Of a stretch of 64,000 nt of DNA, positions 17,677-24,092 are shown piece after piece. A model generated the notes under the pieces. It saw nothing but the letters and a program-made list of their open reading frames with translations. It was not told the DNA's origin and did no database searches. How positions within the stretch are numbered: the stretch's first letter is position 1; each line of letters opens with the position of its first letter. A program made the translations under genes and the position numbers. Origin of the DNA: Pontibacter sp. FD36 (lineage in GTDB: Bacteria > Bacteroidota > Bacteroidia > Cytophagales > Hymenobacteraceae); contig NZ_JADPMP010000013.1 in the NCBI RefSeq assembly GCF_015686655.1, forward strand, positions 153,454 to 217,453. Direction: 5' to 3'.

Positions 17677-18252
17677 CTAACGGTCAAAGGCGATGCCGTC
17701 CCAAATAAGCTGCAGTATCTGTTCGAGCTCTTTTCTGTCCAGATGGAGTCGGCCGCTGCCTGTCAGCTTGGCCATAGAGAGTACACTGCTGTGGGTGAGC
17801 GTAGCCAGTATCTTAGGACTCACTTCTTTTAGCAATCCTTCCTGTATGCCCCGCTCAAAAAAGGCGAAAAGCAAGGTATAGAACTTGTCTTCTTCAAGCG
17901 GTGGCCTGGCAGCGCTGTAAGGAGAGTTGACAAACTGCTCGAAGAACCTGAGCAGGTTCTGATTGTTTTGGTAAAAGGTATAGAGTCCACCCCAGAGGTT
18001 GAAAAAGCAGTCTTTGAAAGGTATAGCGGCACAGGTTTCCTGCTCCACCACTGCAATAACCTGCTGCTGTGCGTAGTCAAACAGTTCGGTGATGAGCTGC
18101 TCTTTGCTCTCGAAGTAATGGTAAATGGTACCCGCAGCCACACCGGCGTGCTTGGCGACCATACTCATCGGCGTACCATGAAAGCCCTTGTCGCGAACCA
18201 GCTCCATCGTACTTATGAATATGGCTTTCTTCTTGTCTGCAATCGGCTCCAT
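17677..18252 (-). CDS. TetR/AcrR family repressor of the RND operon
   Basis: 191 residues. The N-terminal helix-turn-helix (about 10-55) has the pattern IFISTMELVRDKGFHGTPMS, VAKHAGVAAGTIYHYFESKE. The C-terminal ligand-binding half is all-helical. It is encoded directly upstream of tolC-adaptor-pump on the same strand, the usual place for a local efflux repressor that is released by pump substrates. A candidate operator lies just upstream of its own start. Confidence 0.92.
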   Translation of the reverse strand: MEPIADKKKAIFISTMELVRDKGFHGTPMSMVAKHAGVAAGTIYHYFESKEQLITELFDYAQQQVIAVVEQETCAAIPFKDCFFNLWGGLYTFYQNNQNLLRFFEQFVNSPYSAARPPLEEDKFYTLLFAFFERGIQEGLLKEVSPKILATLTHSSVLSMAKLTGSGRLHLDRKELEQILQLIWDGIAFDR

Positions 18253-18275
18253 TCAAATCCCCTATTAATCCCAAT

Positions 18276-18289
18276 TGAATGTTCATTCG
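18276..18289. promoter_or_regulatory. Candidate TetR operator upstream of tetR
   Basis: Near-palindrome TGAATGTTCATTCG, 24 bp before the tetR start codon. It resembles TGAATGnnCATTCA-type sites bound by AcrR-like TetR proteins. The position suggests autoregulation. I did not find a full second copy in the tetR-tolC spacer. Confidence 0.5.
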
Positions 18290-18447
18290 GTCTGCAAAGC
18301 TACGTTTGTAGCTACAATTGTGAAAGTTGTTCCGCCAAAAAACTGAATTTTCTGGTCAAACGACTTTAAAAGCATGGCAAATAAACGGGATAGCAGCCGT
18401 GAACGTAAATATAGATATAGCGCTCTTTTCACTTAAACCCCTCTGCC

Positions 18448-18915
18448 ATGGCACTCGCACATGAACTCCACCACACCCCTCGCGTCAACAGCGCCAACAA
18501 CCCAGTCTGGATGGATGCCCTGAGAATTCTGCTAGGACTGTTCCTGTTTGTCAAAGGCCTGCTCTTCCTGGAGCATACCACGGATGTGTTCTACATCTTC
18601 AGTTCCAGCCAGGATGTTCTCTCTGCCGGTAAGGCCCATTTCCTCACTAGCATGGTACACATAGTAGGCGGTTTGATGATCGCTTTTGGGATGCTCACGC
18701 GATTGGCTCTGCTCTGTCAGATCCCAATCCTGGTCGGTGCGCTGCTGATCGTGAACCCACAACGCGGTGGCATTAGTCTGGGTAACACCGAGTTAATTTT
18801 GTCCCTGACTGTCACAGCCCTGCTCCTCTTCTTCATGGTGAAAGGCCCGGGCCGCTACTCCGTTGATAACAAGGTACTGCGACAAAGGCAACCGGAAGAA
18901 GATCAGGATGTTTAA
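18448..18915 (+). CDS. DoxX-like membrane protein
   Basis: 155 residues with about four hydrophobic segments: WMDALRILLGLFLFVKGLLFL near the start, then MVHIVGGLMIAFGMLTRLALLCQIP (helices 2 and 3) and ILSLTVTALLLFFMVKGPGRYSVD at the end, which is the DoxX pattern. It is distantly related to the protein at 407-859. It is divergent from the efflux regulator and its 3' end overlaps the stop of the convergent STAS-like gene by 4 bp. The function is not defined. Confidence 0.8.
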   Translation: MALAHELHHTPRVNSANNPVWMDALRILLGLFLFVKGLLFLEHTTDVFYIFSSSQDVLSAGKAHFLTSMVHIVGGLMIAFGMLTRLALLCQIPILVGALLIVNPQRGGISLGNTELILSLTVTALLLFFMVKGPGRYSVDNKVLRQRQPEEDQDV

Positions 18916-19346
18916 GCGGCTTGATCTTCATCAGTACTAAAAAGCCACTCCAGCGCATCTTCTTTAAAGATAAAATCGCGGGACTCGCAGGGCAAAGGGT
19001 ATTTGGAGGCTATTTCGTAGATGGTCTCGATCGAGATCTGCTGAAAAATATCGGAGCCCATGATGTTGGCGACGCGCTTTAGCTTGCTGTGATGCAGTAT
19101 TTGGGCAGCGTGTGTGGCAATCCAGGTCTGGTCCTGCAGGGAGGGTGGCAACATGCGGGTATAGTCTGCAAGTATAAGCTCTATCTCCTTTTCAACTATA
19201 AACTGGCAGGCAAAGTGCATGGCTTCCCGAAGTGGTCCGCTCGGGATGTTGCCCCGCCACTCGTTCCAAATCATTTTCGTTTCGGGGCAGTGCCGTATGG
19301 TAACGAACTCCCGTTCATGCGCCTTTTCAAAATTTTGTAGATTCAT
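18912..19346 (-). CDS. SpoIIAA/STAS-like protein
   Basis: 144 residues, soluble, with an alternating beta/alpha order: FVTIRHCPETKMIWNEWRG, KEIELILADYTRMLPPSLQDQ, LKRVANIMGSDIF, SRDFIFKEDALEWLF. The order matches the gene product at 5942-6298, marking a small lineage-specific family with a SpoIIAA-like fold. Both copies lie near signalling or stress-type genes, which suggests a regulatory role, but no catalytic motif is visible. It is 15 bp downstream of the cyanophycinase gene on the same strand. Confidence 0.65.
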   Translation of the reverse strand: MNLQNFEKAHEREFVTIRHCPETKMIWNEWRGNIPSGPLREAMHFACQFIVEKEIELILADYTRMLPPSLQDQTWIATHAAQILHHSKLKRVANIMGSDIFQQISIETIYEIASKYPLPCESRDFIFKEDALEWLFSTDEDQAA

Positions 19347-19361
19347 GCACCATGCTGCTTA

Positions 19362-20267
19362 TTATGCTCTATCGTTTATATCTTCATTGAAAGCAGGAAT
19401 CGTATAGGTTTTACCATTGCCCAGCAGGTGCATCTTCAGGTCGTAGATTGTAAAGGGATCACCTGATTCAATTTCGTAAATATTGGTGCTGCTAATGTCC
19501 ATGCCATCCAGAATGGTAACCAGTCCGCTGCCTACCACCTCTATCTCCATACCCTTTTTTACAAGTATGGCCGTGTCTTCTTCCAAACCAATACCGATAC
19601 AACCCGGGTTCTGGGCCACCGCCTGTGCCATGCGTATAATGCGGCCGCGGTCTATAAAATGCGTATCGATCGCGACATTCTTGAGCAGGTCGAGTCCGGC
19701 GGTAGCACTCATTTGATCTTTCAGCATACCGCCCTGCGCCTCGCCTTTGTAGATCATGTTGGTCGACATAGCCGAAGCGCCTGCACTGGAACCGGCCACC
19801 ACGAGCTTTTCATTCATGTACCGCTCCTTGATGCGTTCCATAAAGGGGCTGCCGCCGAGGATGGAAGTCAGCCGGAGCTGGTCGCCCCCGGTTAGCATGA
19901 TGCCGGCCGCTTTGTCAATTTGTTTTATTTTCTCGGGGTCTTTGGCTTCGTCGCGGGTCCTGACATCCACTACCTTGACAGTATTAACTCCCAATTCTCT
20001 AAATAACTTTACATACTCCTTTGCAATCGGTTCAGGTTCACTGGAGGCAGCTGGCACCACTAACACTAACGGATCTTTTCCCTGCAGTTCTTTTACAAAT
20101 CGCTTCAGTATTTGCTCACTTATAAAACTGGAGTTTTCGTCCTGCGATTCTGGACGCTCTTCTTCGCTCTTGCTTTCTTTGCCGCCTATGGCCAGCAGTG
20201 TACCCTTAGGTATAGGAAAGCCCAGCTGCCGGGCCTTCTTTTCTATAGATTTACTTTTTGCTGCCAT
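19362..20267 (-). CDS. cphB: Cyanophycinase (peptidase S51)
   Basis: 301 residues of the S51 serine-peptidase family that hydrolyses cyanophycin (multi-L-arginyl-poly-L-aspartate) to beta-Asp-Arg dipeptides. The nucleophile is Ser161 in AGSSAGASAMS. Other signatures are LLAIGGKE, VVPAASSEP, LTGGDQLRL, and DTHFIDRGR followed by IGIGLEEDTAILV. It is cytoplasmic, with a 20-residue charged N-terminal extension. No cyanophycin synthetase is present in the window, so its substrate here is uncertain. Confidence 0.88.
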   Translation of the reverse strand: MAAKSKSIEKKARQLGFPIPKGTLLAIGGKESKSEEERPESQDENSSFISEQILKRFVKELQGKDPLVLVVPAASSEPEPIAKEYVKLFRELGVNTVKVVDVRTRDEAKDPEKIKQIDKAAGIMLTGGDQLRLTSILGGSPFMERIKERYMNEKLVVAGSSAGASAMSTNMIYKGEAQGGMLKDQMSATAGLDLLKNVAIDTHFIDRGRIIRMAQAVAQNPGCIGIGLEEDTAILVKKGMEIEVVGSGLVTILDGMDISSTNIYEIESGDPFTIYDLKMHLLGNGKTYTIPAFNEDINDRA

Positions 20268-20412
20268 TCAAACTACCCTTAAAATACTGCTGATCAATGA
20301 TATACTATATACTACCGGTTGGCGTATAAGTTGGGGCTTTAGCGGGGCATTTTGCGCAGTACCGCGCGACTGAAATACTACCTGTTTTGCTAAGTAATCA
20401 GAACAGGATTTT

Positions 20413-20976
20413 CTATGTCATCCCATCGATAAACACCCTCAGCTCCTGGTATACCTGTGCCAGCTTTTGTGGCGGGAAATGCGCATTCAGACCACTGGGA
20501 TTAGGCAGCAACCACAGCCTGGTGTTCCCGATGGTCTGCTCCTGCATACCTATACCTGCATTTGCTTTCCCGAAGGCCACACGGTAGGCAGATATACCCA
20601 GCAAGGCCAGCACCTGCGGCTGATACGCGATCACTTTCTCCACCAGTTTGATCCCGCCTTTTACCAGCTCCACGGCTGATAACTCAGCGGCATTGGCTGT
20701 TGCCCTATCCACGATGTTGGTGATCCCGAAGCCAAGGTCTAGCAGGTTGTTTTCTTCTTCGGGCAGGTATAGCCGGGGCGTAAAACCGGCGGCATGCAGG
20801 GTTGGCCAGAAGCGGTTGCCCGGGCGGGCGAAGTTATGCCCTACCACAGCCGTGTAAAGCCCCGGGTTGATACCGCAGAAAAGGACTTTGAGGTTGGGCG
20901 CAATGATATCAGGCAAGGTTCTCCCATTAGCCGCCGCCAGCTCTTCTTTGGTAGGTCTTCGTTTTTGAGGTTGCAT
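20413..20976 (-). CDS. mug: G/U mismatch-specific uracil-DNA glycosylase (Mug)
   Basis: 187 residues. Family 2 uracil-DNA glycosylase motif 1 GINPG is at 35-39 and motif 2 NPSGLNAH at about 150-157. Further matches are GHNFARPGNRFWP and ITNIVDRATANA. Mug/TDG enzymes remove uracil or ethenocytosine opposite guanine. It is a single-copy repair gene, not obviously in an operon (145 bp from the cyanophycinase start). Confidence 0.92.
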   Translation of the reverse strand: MQPQKRRPTKEELAAANGRTLPDIIAPNLKVLFCGINPGLYTAVVGHNFARPGNRFWPTLHAAGFTPRLYLPEEENNLLDLGFGITNIVDRATANAAELSAVELVKGGIKLVEKVIAYQPQVLALLGISAYRVAFGKANAGIGMQEQTIGNTRLWLLPNPSGLNAHFPPQKLAQVYQELRVFIDGMT

Positions 20977-21175
20977 ACCTTTGCTTTACTGGGGCTGGGT
21001 AATTGCGGTTATAATTTGGTTGGCGGTGCAGTCAATAAAAGCTGAAGATGCAACGGCTTAATGATCTAGGTCTTTTGATTTAGTAACAAGGAATTTTGGC
21101 ATTATAGGAATTACCATCTCCATAATTTTTTATCAAAAAAATTAATACCTAACTTTCTTATGCAAAACATTCTTA

Positions 21176-21183
21176 TATATTTG
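21176..21183 (+). promoter_or_regulatory. -7 element TATATTTG of padR, leaderless geometry
   Basis: TATATTTG matches the Bacteroidota -7 consensus TAnnTTTG and ends exactly 4 nt before the ATG at 21188. With usual spacing, transcription would begin at or one base before the start codon, giving a leaderless mRNA. A -33 TTG is not clear. Confidence 0.55.
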
Positions 21184-21187
21184 CAGT

Positions 21188-21535
21188 ATGAAAAACAGTT
21201 CACTTTATAAAGGCAGTCTCTCGACCATCATCCTAAAGCTGTTGGAGGAGAACGACAGGATGTATGGGTACGAAATAACTCAGAAAGTTAAGGAGCTGAC
21301 AGCCGGAGAACTTAATATTACCGAAGGCGCTCTATACCCCTCGCTCCACAAACTCGAGGCCGAAGGGCTGCTGCAGGCGGAGATGGTACATATCGGCAAC
21401 CGGATGCGGAAATACTATAAGTTGACAGAGGCAGGTAAAAAAGAAACAGCGGATAAGCTGGCCGAGCTGAAAGGCTTTATAGAGCAAATGCAGTTGATCA
21501 TGAACACGAACTTAGCCAATCCCTCAAAAGCATGA
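21188..21535 (+). CDS. PadR family transcriptional regulator
   Basis: 115 residues. The winged helix covers most of the protein: SSLYKGSLSTIILKLLEEND, RMYGYEITQKVKELT, LNITEGALYPSLHKLEAEGL and RKYYKLTEAGKKE are the PadR signature. A short C-terminal helix serves dimerisation. Its stop overlaps the start of the next gene by 4 bp (ATGA), so it is translationally coupled with a membrane protein. This PadR plus membrane-protein pairing usually reflects control of that partner. Confidence 0.92.
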   Translation: MKNSSLYKGSLSTIILKLLEENDRMYGYEITQKVKELTAGELNITEGALYPSLHKLEAEGLLQAEMVHIGNRMRKYYKLTEAGKKETADKLAELKGFIEQMQLIMNTNLANPSKA

Positions 21536-22197
21536 AAAAGGAACTGACAGCCACAGACATCGAAAAACTGTATGCCTTCTTACAGAAGAAGTTTGTAGAT
21601 ACTTATGATATCCAAACGGAGCTGGTCGACCACCTTGCATCTGACATCGAGAAACAATGGGAAGAAAATCCTGAGCTGACGCTCGACGAGGCGATTCAGA
21701 AGGTATACAAGAGTTTTGGCATTTTCGGCTTTACGGATGTGTACGAAAAGCGGGTAGCCGCCATTCAAAAAGAGCATATGCTGCTGTGGCTACGGACTTT
21801 CTTAGGCTTTTTTAAACTGCCTTACCTCCTGCTTTCGCTTGCACTTTTCGTCGGTTTCCAATTGGCGCTCACCTCACTCGATCCGGCCATGGTAAAACTG
21901 GTCAGCTTGGGAGTTCTCACGGCTGCCATTCTGTATTTTGCAGTAAAAGAGTTCGTTTACCTAAGAAGGAACTTACAAAAAAAGCTGTCAATCATGCAGT
22001 ATACCTATGGGTTTATGCCGCTGCTTTACTTCCCCATGTACCTGAACTATATGGTCTTAGAAAAACTGATCCCGGAAGCTATCTGGCCATATGCCCTGCA
22101 TATCACCATCTCTTTCATCCTAACCATTGCCTATATCGACACAATAGATAAGATCAAGCAGAGAGCCCAAAAGATATACCCTGCTGCCTTTGCTTAA
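21532..22197 (+). CDS. Membrane protein partner of PadR (DUF1700-like architecture)
   Basis: 221 residues. The soluble N-terminus (about 1-90) has an HAAS-like pattern: LYAFLQKKFVDTYDIQTELVDHLASDIEKQWEEN, then LDEAIQKVYKSFG. About four membrane helices follow (about 95-215). Such proteins are commonly encoded beside PadR genes and respond to membrane or peptide stress, but the role here is unproven. It is followed by a hairpin terminator. Confidence 0.7.
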   Translation: MKKELTATDIEKLYAFLQKKFVDTYDIQTELVDHLASDIEKQWEENPELTLDEAIQKVYKSFGIFGFTDVYEKRVAAIQKEHMLLWLRTFLGFFKLPYLLLSLALFVGFQLALTSLDPAMVKLVSLGVLTAAILYFAVKEFVYLRRNLQKKLSIMQYTYGFMPLLYFPMYLNYMVLEKLIPEAIWPYALHITISFILTIAYIDTIDKIKQRAQKIYPAAFA

Positions 22198-22249
22198 GCT
22201 ATGCGCAAGTAAGGGAATCAATCTACAGCGCTATACCTGTAGCAAAAGG

Positions 22250-22279
22250 ACGCCACGCAATCTATACCTTGCGTGGCGT
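22250..22279. terminator. Convergent-gene terminator
   Basis: Perfect 11-bp stem ACGCCACGCAA/TTGCGTGGCGT with loop TCTATACC, followed by a T-rich run. It separates the padR-membrane pair (plus) from tyrS (minus). The loop contains the over-represented CTATACC word. Confidence 0.85.
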
Positions 22280-22302
22280 TTGCTTTTTCACGCTCCTCTA
22301 CC

Positions 22303-23499
22303 TTACACCAACTCAAAGTAATGCCGCTTGCCCAGCTTGATTTTCGTGGCAGTCTCCAGCTTTATCTTCTCTTGCGCACCAAGCACCTTTTCGTCATTTA
22401 CCGTTACACCTCCCCCTTCGATCAGCCTTTTCAGGTTGGCCTTGCTCTCGTTTTGGAGTAACAGTTTACAAAGGTCAATCACCGTTACTTCGCTTTCTAT
22501 ACCTTCTAGCTCTTGCAGGCTCACCGGCGTGAAGTTCTTCTCCTGGAAAGTTTTGCTCTGAAAGCGCTGCGCAAAAAACTCCTGCGCCTTCATAGCTTCC
22601 GCCTCGTTGTGGTACTGGCCGATCACGTTTAGGGCGATGGCTTTTTTGAGCGTCATCGGGTTCTCTCCCTGCGCCAGTTTCTCCAGCCATTCCTGCTTTT
22701 CGGCCTGGCTGAAATCCGTTACCAGTTGCAGGTAGTCGGGTAGCAGCGTGTCAGGTATAGACATGATCTTGCCGAACATCTCGTTTGGTTCGTCTGTCAG
22801 CCCGATGATGTTGTTGAGCGACTTGCTCATCTTCTCGTGCCCGTCGGTACCGCGCAGCAAAGGCATGCACATCACAATCTGTGGAGACATTCCTTCTGTT
22901 TCTTGCAGCTGCCGTCCCATGGTGCAGTTAAAGAGCTGGTCAGTGCCGCCCATTTCTATATCGGCCTGTATCTTCACCGAGTCGAAACCCTGCATGATCG
23001 GGTAGAAAAGTTCGTGCATGGCAATGGGCGTGTTCTCCTGGAAACGCTTGCTGAAGTCGGTGCGGTGCATGATCTGCGCCACCGTCACTTTCGAGAGGAG
23101 TTGTATCATTTCGGATAGCTGCAATGTGTCGAGCCAGTCGGAGTTGTACACGATCTCGCAGCGGCTCACGTCCAGGATTTTGGAAAGCTGATTCACGTAA
23201 GTCTGTGCATTGACCGCCACATCCTCTTTGCTTAATGGCGGTCGTGACTTGTTCTTGCCGGTAGGGTCGCCGATCCGGGCTGTAAAGCTGCCGATCACGA
23301 TCACGATGCGGTGGCCCAGGTCCTGGAACTGCTTCAGCTTCTTCAGCACGATGGCGTGCCCCAGGTGCAGATCAGGCGCCGTTGGGTCAAAACCCAGTTT
23401 AATAACCAGTTTGCGGTTCTCCCGCTCAGCCTGCTCCAGCTTTTGCTCCAGGCCGTTTTCTGGCAGAAAAATCTCTACGTTCTCTTTTAATGCGTTCAT
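22303..23499 (-). CDS. tyrS: Tyrosyl-tRNA synthetase
   Basis: 398 residues from the ATG at 23499. Class I signature HLGH (in PDLHLGHAIVLKKL) and KMSKS (HEKMSKSLNN) are present, and a C-terminal S4 RNA-binding domain runs to KRHYFELV (LLQNESKANLKRLIEGGGV). It charges tRNA-Tyr. An upstream ATG at 23529 would add 10 residues but sits immediately after the T-run of a terminator-like hairpin, so the later start is preferred. The upstream region carries a Tyr-rich leader ORF and attenuator, implying control by charged tRNA-Tyr. Confidence 0.95.
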   Translation of the reverse strand: MNALKENVEIFLPENGLEQKLEQAERENRKLVIKLGFDPTAPDLHLGHAIVLKKLKQFQDLGHRIVIVIGSFTARIGDPTGKNKSRPPLSKEDVAVNAQTYVNQLSKILDVSRCEIVYNSDWLDTLQLSEMIQLLSKVTVAQIMHRTDFSKRFQENTPIAMHELFYPIMQGFDSVKIQADIEMGGTDQLFNCTMGRQLQETEGMSPQIVMCMPLLRGTDGHEKMSKSLNNIIGLTDEPNEMFGKIMSIPDTLLPDYLQLVTDFSQAEKQEWLEKLAQGENPMTLKKAIALNVIGQYHNEAEAMKAQEFFAQRFQSKTFQEKNFTPVSLQELEGIESEVTVIDLCKLLLQNESKANLKRLIEGGGVTVNDEKVLGAQEKIKLETATKIKLGKRHYFELV

Positions 23500-23529
23500 T
23501 TTTTGGGATGATTTTAAAATTTCGGACAT

Positions 23530-23557
23530 AAAAAAAGCCCAGGCGGATGCCTGGGCT
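23530..23557 (-). terminator. Attenuator hairpin upstream of tyrS
   Basis: On the minus strand AGCCCAGGC-ATCC-GCCTGGGCT forms a perfect 9-bp G+C-rich stem with a 4-nt loop, followed by seven T residues: a textbook intrinsic terminator lying between the leader ORF and tyrS. Its 5' arm plus loop (23547-23555) can instead pair with leader-ORF sequence, which would abolish termination. Confidence 0.8.
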
Positions 23558-23625
23558 CATGGTATAGAAGTGTTTTTACTTACAATGCTATGCAGTACAG
23601 CAATGCACATACCTTTCCCAGACAT
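23547..23625 (-). promoter_or_regulatory. Candidate antiterminator pairing in the tyrS leader
   Basis: Minus-strand ATGTCTGGG at 23617-23625 is complementary to CCCAGGCAT at 23547-23555 (9 bp, one G-U), which is the 5' arm and loop of the terminator. Adjoining GGTATG (23608-23613) can pair with TATACC (23561-23566), 6 bp with one G-U. Together they form a two-part helix that is mutually exclusive with the terminator. The first partner lies inside the leader ORF, around its fifth tyrosine codon. Confidence 0.6.
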
Positions 23626-23686
23626 ACACGAGGGTGTAATAATCGTTGTAGAATGGGTATGGCAATATGTGCTGCTGTTTTGTCAT
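23588..23686 (-). CDS. Tyrosine-rich leader peptide of tyrS
   Basis: 32-codon ORF (ATG at 23684-23686, TAG at 23588-23590) ending about 30 nt before the attenuator hairpin. Tyrosine occupies positions 10, 13, 16, 17, 21 and 26 (6 of 32), with a YY pair, far above the usual ~3-4%. It has no similarity to a protein domain. The arrangement is that of ribosome-mediated attenuation: stalling at Tyr codons when charged tRNA-Tyr is scarce would leave the antiterminator partner free. Expression of the peptide is inferred. Confidence 0.65.
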   Translation of the reverse strand: MTKQQHILPYPFYNDYYTLVYVWERYVHCCTA

Positions 23687-23702
23687 CTTATGTATAACAA
23701 TG

Positions 23703-23733
23703 CAAAATTGCTATTTCCCCTCAACTATTACAA
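23703..23733 (-). promoter_or_regulatory. Candidate promoter of the tyrS leader transcript
   Basis: On the minus strand TTG (23731-23733), then 20 nt, then CAATTTTG (23703-23710), close to the Bacteroidota TTG-N19-21-TAnnTTTG promoter with the first T replaced by C. The transcript would begin near 23698, about 12 nt before the leader ATG. Confidence 0.5.
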
Positions 23734-24062
23734 GTATTTAAAAGTTCTTCTTGCTATTAGTATATTTTTCCCTGCCTGGTCCCGATCCATGCCTTCAAAC
23801 CAAACGAAGTGTATCGGCTTTTTCAGTCTCAAAACTTTATACCCCGCTCTCTCCTACGCTTCTCCAAAAAATATCCTTACTTTTGGACTGAAATTGGCAA
23901 TCCAGGAAAATTCGAATTTAGATGAGCAACAATCAGGAGATTCTTCTCTCCACACTGTTACCTCAGTTAGTAAGTACATATTGTCGTGCTGGCAATATGC
24001 TCACGCTAGAAATGCCTCTGAACCTGGCTCCCCTACCTGCCCAATTATCTCAATTTGAACCG
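23734..24062. other. Divergent tyrS-purL intergenic remainder
   Basis: About 330 bp between the two divergent promoters. I see no conserved coding frame or hairpin here; a continuous plus-strand open frame through it is the antisense of tyrS running on and has no family resemblance. Confidence 0.4.
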
Positions 24063-24070
24063 TATCTTTG
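24063..24070 (+). promoter_or_regulatory. -7 promoter element of purL
   Basis: TATCTTTG, a perfect match to TAnnTTTG, 22 nt before the purL ATG; transcription would start around 24074. A TTG at the -33 position is not evident. Confidence 0.55.
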
Positions 24071-24092
24071 CGTATAGAAATAAAAACTAAGC

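Noticed and set aside
23210..24058. 282-codon plus-strand frame between tyrS and purL
   Set aside because: Its first half is tyrS antisense and the rest has no domain pattern; the tyrosine-rich leader on the other strand explains the local structure better.
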